Assembly (NCBI RefSeq): GCF_003337215.1
Contig: NZ_QPIG01000004.1
Coordinates: forward strand, 124,001-188,000
DNA length: 64,000 nucleotides
Origin: Oceanihabitans sediminis
Lineage (GTDB): Bacteria > Bacteroidota > Bacteroidia > Flavobacteriales > Flavobacteriaceae
Direction of reading: 5' to 3'
Shown: positions 35,436 to 42,947 of the stretch, piece after piece
How positions within the stretch are numbered: position 1 is the stretch's first letter
Layout of the letters: each line of letters starts with the position of its first letter
Made by a program: the position numbers and the translations under genes
The notes under the pieces: model-generated
The model's database searches: none
What the model saw: only the letters and a program-made list of their open reading frames with translations
What the model was told of the DNA's origin: nothing

Positions 35436-36362
35436 TTAATTATTCTTAACTGCTTGTATAAAAATATCGTTTGCACTAGGAATAAGCTCTACAAAATGCG
35501 AAACTTCTCCTTGTGTGGTTAAATAGCTTAATAAATTGTTTGGCGAATCCTTTTCTGAAAGTTTAATATTTAACTTTAAATCATCATTTAAAGATTTAAA
35601 GTCGGTAAGAGAAGCATGAAACTTTTGAGAAATAGTTTCGGCAAGCTTTATTTTATCGGCAGTTTTTATACCTACTTCAAAAGTGTTGGTTTTATATTGA
35701 CGTTTTATATCGGTAAGCCTCCCATCTAATATTTTATTAGACTTGTGAATTAATGCTATATGATCACATAATTCTTCTACAGATTCCATTCTGTGCGTTG
35801 AAAATATTACAGTTGCTCCATTTTCTTTTAATCGTAATATTTCGTCTTTAATTAAATTTGCATTTATAGGGTCGAAACCTGAAAAAGGCTCATCAAAAAT
35901 CAACAGTTTAGGCTCGTGTAAAACAGTAACCACAAACTGAATTTTCTGCGCCATTCCTTTAGAAAGCTCTTGAATTTTCTTATTCCACCAATCTCCTATC
36001 TCCAGACGCTCAAACCAATATTCTAATCTTTTTTTAGCTTCTGCTTTACTCAGCCCTTTTAGTTGTGCTAAGTATAAAGCTTGCTCACCAACCTTCATCG
36101 ATTTATACAACCCGCGTTCTTCTGGCAAATATCCAATATATTGCACATGATGTGGTTGTAATGGTTCTCCATCTAAAATAACATGCCCCGTATCTGGCAT
36201 GGTAATTTGGTTAATTACACGTATAAGAGTTGTTTTTCCTGCTCCGTTTGGTCCTAGTAAACCAAAGATACTTCCTTTAGGAACAGAAATAGAAACGTTA
36301 TTTAACGCTGTAAAATCTCCGAATTTTTTTGAAATCGAGTGCGCCTCTAGGAGGTTATTCAT
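35436..36362 (-). CDS. ABC transporter ATP-binding protein (NatA-like)
   Basis: The 308-residue ATPase has Walker A GPNGAGKTT (about 36-44), signature ELSKGMAQKIQ, Walker B LLIFDEPFSGFDPINA, and the switch histidine in FSTHRMESVEELCDH. A C-terminal extension of about 90 residues follows, common in DUF4162-type ABC ATPases. It is the first gene of the ABC/MscS/regulator operon. The promoter is uncertain: a TATATTTA box at 36427-36434 and a TATATTTG box at 36594-36601 are candidates (both on the minus strand). Confidence 0.92.
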   Translation of the reverse strand: MNNLLEAHSISKKFGDFTALNNVSISVPKGSIFGLLGPNGAGKTTLIRVINQITMPDTGHVILDGEPLQPHHVQYIGYLPEERGLYKSMKVGEQALYLAQLKGLSKAEAKKRLEYWFERLEIGDWWNKKIQELSKGMAQKIQFVVTVLHEPKLLIFDEPFSGFDPINANLIKDEILRLKENGATVIFSTHRMESVEELCDHIALIHKSNKILDGRLTDIKRQYKTNTFEVGIKTADKIKLAETISQKFHASLTDFKSLNDDLKLNIKLSEKDSPNNLLSYLTTQGEVSHFVELIPSANDIFIQAVKNN

Positions 36363-36509
36363 AGCTTGAATTTATTGTTTTGCTTTTTTACTGAACGCTG
36401 ATTGTTGCAATAACAAACAGCTTGTGTAAATATAGAAAATGTTACAAGAGAATTTGCATGCATTAAATTTATTTTAAGAAGATAATAGTAAAAACTCCAA
36501 AAAACAAAA

Positions 36510-36541
36510 CCCACCCTTTAATTAAAAAATAGAAGGATGGG
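36510..36541 (-). terminator. Second terminator-like hairpin after dnaJ
   Basis: CCCACCCTT (36510-36518) and AAGGATGGG (36533-36541), 9-bp stem with one mismatch. On the minus strand it is followed by TTTTGTTTTTT, which fits a terminator. Confidence 0.55.
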
Positions 36542-36569
36542 AAAAAATTGCTATGAAAAAGAAAAATTA

Positions 36570-36587
36570 TCACTAATTAATTAGTGA
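36570..36587. promoter_or_regulatory. Perfect 18-base palindrome, candidate operator
   Basis: TCACTAATTAATTAGTGA. It begins (on the minus strand) six bases after a TATATTTG -7 box (36594-36601), so it would cover the start point of a minus-strand transcript leading to the ABC/MscS operon. Confidence 0.45.
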
Positions 36588-36657
36588 GATTATCAAATAT
36601 AGTATTTTTTTTCACAAAATCTTAACATTTTCTAAATTCTTACATTTATATAAAATA

Positions 36658-36684
36658 AAAAATCCACTTTAGAAGTGGATTTTT
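36658..36684 (-). terminator. Terminator of the grpE-dnaJ operon
   Basis: AAAAATCCACTT (36658-36669) and AAGTGGATTTTT (36673-36684), 12-bp perfect stem with a 3-base loop, followed by T-rich sequence on the minus strand. Confidence 0.85.
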
Positions 36685-36703
36685 TATCAATTTACTAGTT
36701 TTC

Positions 36704-37834
36704 TTAAGAAAACATATCTTTTACTTTTTCGAAGAAAGATTTGTCGGAACTTTCTGGTTTTGGTGAAAAATGTTCGTCTTCACGCATAGACTCGAAAAAT
36801 TCTTTTTGCTGCTTACTTAAGGTTTTAGGTGTCCATACATTTACATGTACTAACAGATCTCCTGTACCATAACCGTTGATGCTTGGTATTCCTTTTCCGC
36901 GTAAGCGTAAAATTTTACCAGATTGCACTCCAGCTTCTACTTTAATTCTAACTTTTCCTGTTACGGTATCAATTTCTTTAGAAGTTCCTAAAACAGCATC
37001 TGGTACACTTACATACATATCGTAATGTAAATTGTCTCCTTCACGTTGTAATGTTGGGTGTGCTTGCTCTTCAATAGCTACTAGTAAATCACCAGAAACA
37101 CCATTACCTGGAGCTTCGTTTCCTTTACCAGAAACTTTAAGCTGCATTCCATCTACAACCCCTGCTGGAATTTTTATAGAAACAGTTTCCTCTTTTACCT
37201 TTAAACCTTGTGCGTCTGCATCTGCTGGTTTTTTGTCTATACTCTGTCCTGCTCCACCACAAGTTGTACATGTAGTTGCCGTTTGCATTCTTCCTAAAAT
37301 GGTATTAGTAACTCTAGTAACTTGACCAGAACCATTACATGTAGAACACGTCTTGTAGGTTGTTCCTTCAGCTTGAACCTTACGTTTTACTTTAATTTTC
37401 TTTTCTACACCGTTGGCAATTTCTTCTAAAGTAAGTTTTACACGAATACGTAAGTTACTTCCTTTCACTCTACGTTGTCCGCCACCAAAACCTCCAGAGA
37501 AACCAGAGAAACCTCCGCCTCCACCAAAAGCTCCGCCAAAGATATCGCCAAACTGACTGAATATATCATCCATATTCATGCCACCGCCGCCGCCAAAACC
37601 ACCTGCACCATCAAATGCTTGGTGACCAAATTGGTCATAACGTGCTTTTTTGTCTGCGTTACTTAAAACTTCGTAAGCTTCTGCCGCTTCCTTAAACTTA
37701 GTTTCAGCTTCTTTATCATCTGGATTTTTATCCGGATGATACTTTAAAGCCATTTTTCTATAGGCTTTTTTAATTTCGGCAGCTGTTGCGCTTTTGCTTA
37801 TTCCTAATATTTCGTAATAATCTCTTTTTGCCAT
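36704..37834 (-). CDS. dnaJ: Chaperone DnaJ, with only two of four zinc motifs
   Basis: Co-chaperone that stimulates DnaK. The 376 residues have the J domain (1-70) with HPD at 33-35, a glycine/phenylalanine-rich linker (about 71-125), the substrate-binding sandwich, and a C-terminal dimer region. In the zinc domain only motifs 2 and 3 are intact: CSTCNGSG (163-170) and CTTCGGAG (189-196). The places where motif 1 (RKVQAEG, 151-157) and motif 4 (PADADAQG, 203-210) should be have no cysteine at all. So zinc centre I is missing and zinc centre II is kept. It starts seven bases after grpE, and ends at tandem hairpins. Confidence 0.96.
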   Translation of the reverse strand: MAKRDYYEILGISKSATAAEIKKAYRKMALKYHPDKNPDDKEAETKFKEAAEAYEVLSNADKKARYDQFGHQAFDGAGGFGGGGGMNMDDIFSQFGDIFGGAFGGGGGFSGFSGGFGGGQRRVKGSNLRIRVKLTLEEIANGVEKKIKVKRKVQAEGTTYKTCSTCNGSGQVTRVTNTILGRMQTATTCTTCGGAGQSIDKKPADADAQGLKVKEETVSIKIPAGVVDGMQLKVSGKGNEAPGNGVSGDLLVAIEEQAHPTLQREGDNLHYDMYVSVPDAVLGTSKEIDTVTGKVRIKVEAGVQSGKILRLRGKGIPSINGYGTGDLLVHVNVWTPKTLSKQQKEFFESMREDEHFSPKPESSDKSFFEKVKDMFS

Positions 37835-37841
37835 ATGTGTC

Positions 37842-38384
37842 TTATTGTCCTATTACAACTTTTGGAAAACGAATAATTTTGTCTCCTAATTTGTATCCTT
37901 TTTCTACAACATCAACCACTTTACCTTTTAAATCTTCAGAAGGTGAAGGGATTTGTGTTATAGCTTCATGATGATCTGCGTCAAACAAGTCGCCTTGAGC
38001 TACTTCTACTAAAGACAAACCTTTTTTCTCTAGGGTGGAAAGTAGTTTTTGATAAATTAAATTAACTCCTTTACTAAGTTCTTCTGCTTTTTTATCAACT
38101 TCAATATGAGAAATAGCGCGTTCAAAATCATCAATAATTGGTAAAAGTGACAACATTACATCCTCACTTGCCGTTTTAAATAAATCTATTCGCTCTCTAG
38201 TTGTTCGTTTTTTATAATTTTCAAACTCTGCAAAAAGACGTAAAAACTTTTCTTTTTCTTGTTTTACCTCTTCTTGAAGTTTTTCTTCTACCGATATTTC
38301 TTGAGTCTCTACCGCTTCTTGCTCTTGCGTAGCCTGCTCTTGTTGTTCATCAACAACTTGCTCTTTATTATCTTTCTTACTCAT
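37842..38384 (-). CDS. grpE: Nucleotide exchange factor GrpE
   Basis: Releases ADP from DnaK. The 180-residue protein has an acidic, glutamine-rich N-terminus (about 1-45), a long coiled-coil ([20 protein letters not shown]), and the C-terminal beta-domain with the GrpE signature ([20 protein letters not shown]). It lies just upstream of dnaJ, with seven bases between them, forming a heat-shock-type pair. A tandem AAATGTCA repeat lies at the -33 position of its promoter. Confidence 0.96.
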   Translation of the reverse strand: MSKKDNKEQVVDEQQEQATQEQEAVETQEISVEEKLQEEVKQEKEKFLRLFAEFENYKKRTTRERIDLFKTASEDVMLSLLPIIDDFERAISHIEVDKKAEELSKGVNLIYQKLLSTLEKKGLSLVEVAQGDLFDADHHEAITQIPSPSEDLKGKVVDVVEKGYKLGDKIIRFPKVVIGQ

Positions 38385-38486
38385 TTTTGTACCTAAATTT
38401 TAAATACTGATGTTATTAATAAACCTTTATTCCATAAATTAAATGAAACCTAAATCCCTAAAAGTTCATTTGTTTTTCTTAGATGG

Positions 38487-38525
38487 CAAAAGTACTGCCA
38501 TTATTATAAAAATGTCAAAATGTCA
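38487..38525 (-). promoter_or_regulatory. grpE-dnaJ promoter with tandem 8-base repeat
   Basis: TACTTTTG on the minus strand (38487-38494) is the -7 box; it lies inside an inverted repeat GGCA-7-TGCC (38486-38500). AAATGTCA is repeated twice in tandem at 38510-38525 (TGACATTT twice on the minus strand), covering the -33 region. The repeat is a candidate heat-shock regulator site. Confidence 0.5.
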
Positions 38526-38573
38526 CCAAAATTATTTTACATCCTTTTATAGCTATAATTTTGAACAATTGCT

Positions 38574-38581
38574 TATTTTTG
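38574..38581 (+). promoter_or_regulatory. -7 box of the YceI lipoprotein gene
   Basis: TATTTTTG followed by C; matches TAnnTTTG, 29 bases before the ATG at 38611. Confidence 0.6.
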
Positions 38582-38610
38582 CAGCATTAACACTAAAACT
38601 ATTATTAATT

Positions 38611-39267
38611 ATGAAAACAAGATTTTTTACAATCTTAACAATTGCAGCAATGACTTTATCATTATCAAGCTGTAAAGATAAAGCTAAAGAAGCTAAAACG
38701 ACTGAAGCAGAAGCTGCTACAGAAATGACAGAAGTATCTACAAAGTACAAAGTAAACACAGAGGCTTCTTCTATTAAATGGATTGGACACAAACCAACTG
38801 GTTCTCACAACGGAACTATTTCTTTGGAAAGTGGAATTGCAACTGTAAACAACGGAACTTTAGAAAGCGGAACTTTTTTAATTGACATGAGTTCTATCAA
38901 TGTTCTTGATATTCCTGCTGATGACGAAGGTAACGCAAAGTTAGCTGGTCACTTAAAAAGTTCTGACTTTTTTGATGTTGAAAAATATCCAGCTGCTGCT
39001 TTTGAAGTAACAGGATTTGAAACTGTTGAAGGAAAAACAATGTTATCTGGAAACTTAAAATTAAAAGATGTTACTAACAACATTACTATTCCTGTAACTG
39101 TAAAAGAAAACGGAGATACTTTATCTATCACAAGTGAAACATTTACAATCAACCGTTCTAAATGGAATGTAAAATATGGCTCTAAATCTTTCTTTGATGA
39201 CTTAGGAGATAAGTTCATTAACGATGATATAGAATTACAAATAGATGTTACAGCTACTAAAGCTTAA
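38611..39267 (+). CDS. YceI family lipoprotein
   Basis: The 218-residue protein begins at the ATG at 38611, downstream of its promoter box; the in-frame frame opening at 38443 would put the box inside the gene and is rejected. It has a lipoprotein signal (MKTRFFTILTIAAMTLSLSSC), an Ala/Glu/Thr-rich linker, and a YceI domain (about 45-215): KWIGHKPTGSHNGTIS, GTFLIDMSSINVLDI, HLKSSDFFDVEKYPAA. YceI folds like a lipocalin and binds a long isoprenoid in characterised members. It ends before a strong terminator shared with mnmD. Confidence 0.9.
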   Translation: MKTRFFTILTIAAMTLSLSSCKDKAKEAKTTEAEAATEMTEVSTKYKVNTEASSIKWIGHKPTGSHNGTISLESGIATVNNGTLESGTFLIDMSSINVLDIPADDEGNAKLAGHLKSSDFFDVEKYPAAAFEVTGFETVEGKTMLSGNLKLKDVTNNITIPVTVKENGDTLSITSETFTINRSKWNVKYGSKSFFDDLGDKFINDDIELQIDVTATKA

Positions 39268-39286
39268 TACTTATTTATATATACAG

Positions 39287-39316
39287 AAAAAGCCATGCGA
39301 TATGCATGGCTTTTTT
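39287..39316. terminator. Bidirectional terminator between YceI and mnmD
   Basis: AAAAAGCCATGC (39287-39298) and GCATGGCTTTTT (39304-39315), 12-bp perfect stem, 5-base loop, T-run on each strand. Confidence 0.87.
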
Positions 39317-39343
39317 GTTTTATAATATTTCCTATTGTTTATT

Positions 39344-40021
39344 TTATACGTTTTTCACAGCCCTTAACATATGTCTTTTTCCTGGAGGTCCTGCCAATCG
39401 CTCTAAAGTGAAGCCTATACTTTTTAGAGCTCTTTTAACGCTTCCTCGTGCAGCATATGTTACCAAAACCCCATTTGGTTTTAATGCCTTATACATAATT
39501 TCGAATACAAACTCTGTCCATAATTCAGGTTGTACTCTGGCTCCAAAAGCATCAAAGTAAATAACATCGAAAGCTTCTTGATGTGTTATTTCTAAAAAGT
39601 CTTTTTGTTCTTTATGTAGTTGAAAGGATTCAGTAATACTGTGAGTTGCTCCCCAAGGAGTAACATGCATTTTATGAAACGCCTCTTCCTTTTTAAAAGC
39701 TTGTAGTTGCGAAACATAATTAAGTTGCTTTAGCTCTTCTAAAGCTACCGGATAAGCTTCAACCCCATGATAGTTAATATTCAGCTTTAGTTTTTCGGAT
39801 TCTAATAAGGTAATAAAAGCATTTAATCCGGTGCCGAAACCAATTTCTAAAATAGCAATGGTTTTAGTTTTATTTTCGCTAACAAAATAATGCAAACCGT
39901 TTTTTATAAAAACATGTTGCGCCTCTTGAATAGCACCATGTGTAGAATGGTACTGCTCATTCCATTCTGGAATTTGAATCGTGCTAGAGCCGTCATCGGT
40001 TATGATTATTTTTCGTTTCAA
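39344..40021 (-). CDS. mnmD: tRNA 5-methylaminomethyl-2-thiouridine methyltransferase MnmD
   Basis: Methylates nm5(s2)U34 of certain tRNAs. The 225 residues have the N-terminal STIQIPEWNEQYHSTHGAIQE, the S-adenosylmethionine site ILEIGFGTGLNAFITL (motif I), and the later VIYFDAFGARVQPELW and VLVTYAARGSVKRAL segments, typical of MnmD, the methyltransferase half of the bifunctional MnmC. The FAD-dependent MnmC(o) half is absent, as in many Bacteroidota and Gram-positive bacteria. It is the third gene of a small operon with two lipoproteins, which do not obviously relate to tRNA. Confidence 0.92.
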   Translation of the reverse strand: MKRKIIITDDGSSTIQIPEWNEQYHSTHGAIQEAQHVFIKNGLHYFVSENKTKTIAILEIGFGTGLNAFITLLESEKLKLNINYHGVEAYPVALEELKQLNYVSQLQAFKKEEAFHKMHVTPWGATHSITESFQLHKEQKDFLEITHQEAFDVIYFDAFGARVQPELWTEFVFEIMYKALKPNGVLVTYAARGSVKRALKSIGFTLERLAGPPGKRHMLRAVKNV

Positions 40022-40027
40022 ATAAAA

Positions 40028-40465
40028 CTACTTAATTATAAGTTTTTTAATTCTTGGTATGGGTCCAGTGCATTCCGTTTGATGACAGGAAATACATAGA
40101 TTTATTGCATTATTGAATCGATTTTCAACAGGAACCGCAGATGCTGTATTAAAAATTTCTTTTTCAGCTTCAATAAATAAATTTGAAAAGGCTTCAAATT
40201 TTTCGTTTCTCTCTTTAAAGTCAGAAAGATTTGCTGTGTGAATTTCTAAAAAATCAGAAGGAAATTCTGTCGGAATCTTGCCTGCTAGAATTTCCTTTTT
40301 AATCTCTTCATTTCGTTTATACATCTGATTCATCAGAATCGCCATTTCTGAAGGTTCATAGATATCATAAACCTTCTTTTGTTTTGTTGTTTCCCTTTCC
40401 TTTTTTTCAGTAGAACCACAACTAAATACAAAGGATAAAAAAAAGAAGTAAAATAAGTATTTCAT
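40028..40465 (-). CDS. CxxCH-containing lipoprotein (small cytochrome c-like)
   Basis: The 145-residue protein has a lipoprotein signal (MKYLFYFFFLSFVFSC) and a charged helical middle (ILMNQMYKRNEEIKKEIL). A single CISCH (CxxCH, a heme c binding motif) near the C-terminus is followed by PIPRIKKL, as in small c-type cytochromes. It may be a heme-binding electron carrier, or bind a metal without heme. It lies between DUF4920 and mnmD with gaps of four and six bases. Confidence 0.7.
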   Translation of the reverse strand: MKYLFYFFFLSFVFSCGSTEKKERETTKQKKVYDIYEPSEMAILMNQMYKRNEEIKKEILAGKIPTEFPSDFLEIHTANLSDFKERNEKFEAFSNLFIEAEKEIFNTASAVPVENRFNNAINLCISCHQTECTGPIPRIKKLIIK

Positions 40466-40469
40466 TTAT

Positions 40470-40982
40470 TTACTCCTCTACTAATAAAACACCGTCTGCT
40501 TCAAAAGAATAGGTTTTCTTTGGCATTGTAATTAAGGCTATTTCTTCAGCAGACTTTCCTGCATCTTCTGCATAATGACGTAACTCTTCAACAGAAACTT
40601 CATTTACATAAGCTTTTCCATTTACAATTACCTCTTGTCCAGCAATATTTTTCGGCATAAAGAATCCGTAATCTTTAAACTTCACCATTACCTGCTCTCC
40701 ATTCTCTAAGTTTAATTTCATCCAACATCCTTTTGCTTGACAAACCTCATCCACCTTTGCTATCATTTTGGAGTGTATACTATCTCCTACATGCATAGCC
40801 TTGTAATGTTCTGCCATAGATACCGCAGAAACTGCATCGTCTGCTATAATTTCCTCTCCAAAGGACATATAATTCACTTCTTCTGTTTGTACTTCTGTCA
40901 CTTCAGTATCAGTAGTTTTCCCTTCTTTCTTACAAGCGACAAATACACTTAGAAGCATGACTGTTAATAAGATTTTTTTCAT
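40470..40982 (-). CDS. DUF4920 domain lipoprotein
   Basis: The 170-residue protein has a lipoprotein signal (MKKILLTVMLLSVFVAC). The mature part (MSFGEEIIADDAVSAVSMAEH, AKVDEVCQAKGCWMKLNLEN, MVKFKDYGFFMPKNIAGQ, VSVEELRHYAEDAGKSAEEI) is the DUF4920 domain, including a conserved CxxxGCW that may hold a metal or disulfide. It is the first gene of the operon with the CxxCH lipoprotein and mnmD. A TATCTTTA box lies 36 bases upstream (minus strand, 41019-41026). Function unknown. Confidence 0.82.
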   Translation of the reverse strand: MKKILLTVMLLSVFVACKKEGKTTDTEVTEVQTEEVNYMSFGEEIIADDAVSAVSMAEHYKAMHVGDSIHSKMIAKVDEVCQAKGCWMKLNLENGEQVMVKFKDYGFFMPKNIAGQEVIVNGKAYVNEVSVEELRHYAEDAGKSAEEIALITMPKKTYSFEADGVLLVEE

Positions 40983-41018
40983 TATTTTTTTTTGATTTAT
41001 ATATTTTATAACTAATGG

Positions 41019-41026
41019 TAAAGATA
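41019..41026 (-). promoter_or_regulatory. Variant -7 box before the DUF4920 operon
   Basis: Minus-strand TATCTTTA, 36 bases before the ATG at 40982; one base off consensus. Confidence 0.4.
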
Positions 41027-41073
41027 ATGTTTTTTTAAAACTGCAAAGACTTTAATTTAATGCTATTATTCTG

Positions 41074-41081
41074 TACTTTTG
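41074..41081 (+). promoter_or_regulatory. -7 box of the ilvE promoter
   Basis: TACTTTTG followed by C, matching TAnnTTTG; ATG at 41110 lies 28 bases downstream. Confidence 0.6.
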
Positions 41082-41109
41082 CAAATTAATTTTTAGATCA
41101 TTACTTAAT

Positions 41110-42183
41110 ATGAATAATGCTATTATAAATAATATGGAAATAACTACAGTAAACGAGTCGAAAATTAACTCTGTAGATTTTGAAAGCATCGCTTTTGGTC
41201 GTGAGTTTACAGACCATATGTTTTCTTGTGATTTTAAAGATGGCAAATGGCAAACACCTAAAATCACTCCATACCAGCCGCTTACCTTAGATCCTTCTGC
41301 TAGAGTATTCCATTACGGACAAGCAGTTTTTGAAGGTATGAAAGCCTTTAAAGATGATATGGATGATGTTTGGTTATTTAGACCAGAAGACAACTTTAAT
41401 AGAATAAATATTTCTGCCAAAAGATTAGCTATTCCTGAATTTCCAAAAGAATATTTCTTAAACGGATTAAGTGCTCTTATTGATTTAGAAAGAGATTGGA
41501 TTAAAAAAGGAGAAGGAAACGCTCTTTATATTAGACCATTTGTAATTGCTACAGAACCAGCAATTTCTGCATCTCCTGCAAACGAGTTTAAATTCATGAT
41601 CATTTGCTCTCCTGTGAAATCATATTACAAAGGAAAAGTAAGTGTTGTTTTTGCTCAAGACTATAGCCGTTCTGCTAATGGTGGAGTTGGATTTGCTAAA
41701 GCAGCAGGTAATTATGCTGCACAGTTTTACCCAACTAGCTTAGTACAAAAAGAAGGGTACCAACAAATTATTTGGACAGACGCTAATACTCATGAGTATC
41801 TAGAAGAAGCTGGTACCATGAATATTTTCTTTAGAGTAAATGATACTTTACTTACTGCGCCAACATCTGACAGAATTTTAGATGGTATTACTAGAAAAAG
41901 TATTATTCAATTAGCAAAAGATAATAATGTTGCGGTTGAAGTAAGACCTGTTTCTGTAAAAGAAATTAAAGAAGCTGCGAAAAATGGTAGCTTAAAAGAA
42001 ATTTTTGGAAGTGGAACTGCAGCTGCTGTTAGTCCTATTTCTGATTTCAAACATGGTGAGGAAACTTTTAAGTTAGAAGAACAAGAAGATTCTTATGCTA
42101 CTTTCTTTAAAAAGAAATTAACAGATATTCAATACAACAGAACAGAAGACAAGCATGCTTGGCGTGTTAAAGTTGAAAAATAA
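41110..42183 (+). CDS. ilvE: Branched-chain-amino-acid aminotransferase
   Basis: Class IV PLP enzyme that makes or breaks down leucine, isoleucine and valine in the cytoplasm. The 357 residues have the N-terminal FGREFTDHMF, FHYGQAVFEGMKAF, the catalytic lysine in GFAKAAGNYAAQFYP, EYLEEAGTMNIFF and the C-terminal EIFGSGTAAAVSPI. A second ATG at 41143 (MEITTVNESK) is an equally likely start; 41110 adds eleven residues. It is a monocistronic unit with a hairpin terminator. Assignment secure. Confidence 0.94.
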   Translation: MNNAIINNMEITTVNESKINSVDFESIAFGREFTDHMFSCDFKDGKWQTPKITPYQPLTLDPSARVFHYGQAVFEGMKAFKDDMDDVWLFRPEDNFNRINISAKRLAIPEFPKEYFLNGLSALIDLERDWIKKGEGNALYIRPFVIATEPAISASPANEFKFMIICSPVKSYYKGKVSVVFAQDYSRSANGGVGFAKAAGNYAAQFYPTSLVQKEGYQQIIWTDANTHEYLEEAGTMNIFFRVNDTLLTAPTSDRILDGITRKSIIQLAKDNNVAVEVRPVSVKEIKEAAKNGSLKEIFGSGTAAAVSPISDFKHGEETFKLEEQEDSYATFFKKKLTDIQYNRTEDKHAWRVKVEK

Positions 42184-42203
42184 AACCTTTAAGTTTATAA
42201 ATA

Positions 42204-42235
42204 AAAAAAAGAGAAGCTGTTGCTTCTCTTTTTTT
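42204..42235. terminator. Bidirectional terminator between ilvE and the MazG-like gene
   Basis: AAAAAGAGAAGC (42206-42217), loop TGTT, GCTTCTCTTTTT (42222-42233); 12-bp perfect stem between long A and T runs. Confidence 0.87.
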
Positions 42236-42238
42236 ATT

Positions 42239-42625
42239 TTACTTTTCTAAAATGGCTGCAATATTTGGCTTAAAATAGTTTGGCCCTTTTAAAACCTTGC
42301 CATCTTCTCTGTAAATAGGTTCACCATCCTCCCCTAGTTTACTCATATTACTTTTTTGAATCTCGTTAAAAACCTCTTCAATTTTATGCTGCATACCATG
42401 CTCTATGATAGTTCCGCATAATATATACAACATGTCACCTAAAGCATCTGCAACCTCAACTAAATCGTTGTTATTTGCTGCTTCCAAATACTCTTCGTTC
42501 TCCTCTCGCATGAGTTTATAACGAAGCATATTTTTTTCTAAACCCAAATCTGCCTTTGGGCTTTCTCTGTGTCCTATTTTAAATGCGCTGTGAAATGCTT
42601 TAACTGCTTCAATTTTATTTTTCAT
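42239..42625 (-). CDS. MazG-like nucleoside triphosphate pyrophosphohydrolase
   Basis: The 128-residue protein has the all-alpha NTP-PPase pattern: MREENEEYLEAANNNDLVEV (ExxE) followed by VADALGDMLYILCG (ExxD-like metal site), in the PRA-PH/MazG superfamily. It would hydrolyse non-canonical or excess nucleotides to monophosphate and pyrophosphate. It is divergent from a small membrane protein. Exact substrate cannot be predicted. Confidence 0.82.
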   Translation of the reverse strand: MKNKIEAVKAFHSAFKIGHRESPKADLGLEKNMLRYKLMREENEEYLEAANNNDLVEVADALGDMLYILCGTIIEHGMQHKIEEVFNEIQKSNMSKLGEDGEPIYREDGKVLKGPNYFKPNIAAILEK

Positions 42626-42683
42626 GGAGAAATTTTGTTTAGCAATTTCCGTAAAAACGGAAACCTTATCGTTATTAATTTAT

Positions 42684-42691
42684 TAATTTTG
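42684..42691 (+). promoter_or_regulatory. -7 box before the small membrane protein gene
   Basis: TAATTTTG followed by C, matching TAnnTTTG, 15 bases before the ATG at 42707. Confidence 0.55.
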
Positions 42692-42706
42692 CTTAAAAAT
42701 AGATAT

Positions 42707-42892
42707 ATGTTTAGTAACGGTCAAATCGTATTCGGAATTTTATTTGCAATCGTATTTATAATTGCAATTGGTTATACTTATCGTAAAGACCTAAAATTGC
42801 ATAGACAACACTATAAAGGTAGTTTATGGGTGCTGCTTGCCTTTATTTGTTTTATTCTATTTATAGCTTCAATCAAATACTTTTTCACCTAA
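42707..42892 (+). CDS. Small membrane protein (61 residues)
   Basis: Begins at the ATG at 42707, downstream of a -7 box; an upstream in-frame opening at 42569 would overlap the divergent MazG-like gene and the promoter. The protein has two hydrophobic spans (about 6-22 and 41-59) with a basic turn between (YRKDLKLHRQHYKG), so both ends may be on one side of the membrane. No family recognised with certainty. crcB follows 55 bases later with its own promoter. Confidence 0.68.
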   Translation: MFSNGQIVFGILFAIVFIIAIGYTYRKDLKLHRQHYKGSLWVLLAFICFILFIASIKYFFT

Positions 42893-42934
42893 ACCATTCT
42901 AACATTAACTTAAATAAAAACATATTTTTTTATT

Positions 42935-42942
42935 TACATTTG
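42935..42942 (+). promoter_or_regulatory. -7 box of the crcB promoter
   Basis: TACATTTG followed by C; the ATG at 42948 starts six bases after the box, so the mRNA is probably leaderless. Confidence 0.6.
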
Positions 42943-42947
42943 CTAAC

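Larger units (their letters stand above)
36363..36703. other. 341-base gap between dnaJ and the ABC/MscS operon
   Basis: It holds the dnaJ terminator (36658-36684), a second hairpin (36510-36541), a perfect 18-base palindrome (36570-36587), a TATATTTG box on the minus strand (36594-36601) and a weaker TATATTTA box (36427-36434). No protein gene that I trust; a 34-codon minus-strand frame (36463-36359) overlaps the ABC start as ATGA but looks like chance. Confidence 0.5.

Noticed and set aside
36359-36463. 34-codon minus-strand frame ending ATGA at the ABC ATPase start
   Set aside because: Composition looks random, no conserved context can be checked, and the candidate promoter at 36427-36434 would exclude its start.
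38443-38610. N-terminal extension of the YceI lipoprotein (56 extra codons)
   Set aside because: It would contain the promoter box and destroy the lipoprotein signal position; the ATG at 38611 gives a perfect lipobox.
42893-42947. Fluoride riboswitch upstream of crcB
   Set aside because: The promoter box ends five bases before the ATG, leaving no room for a leader structure.
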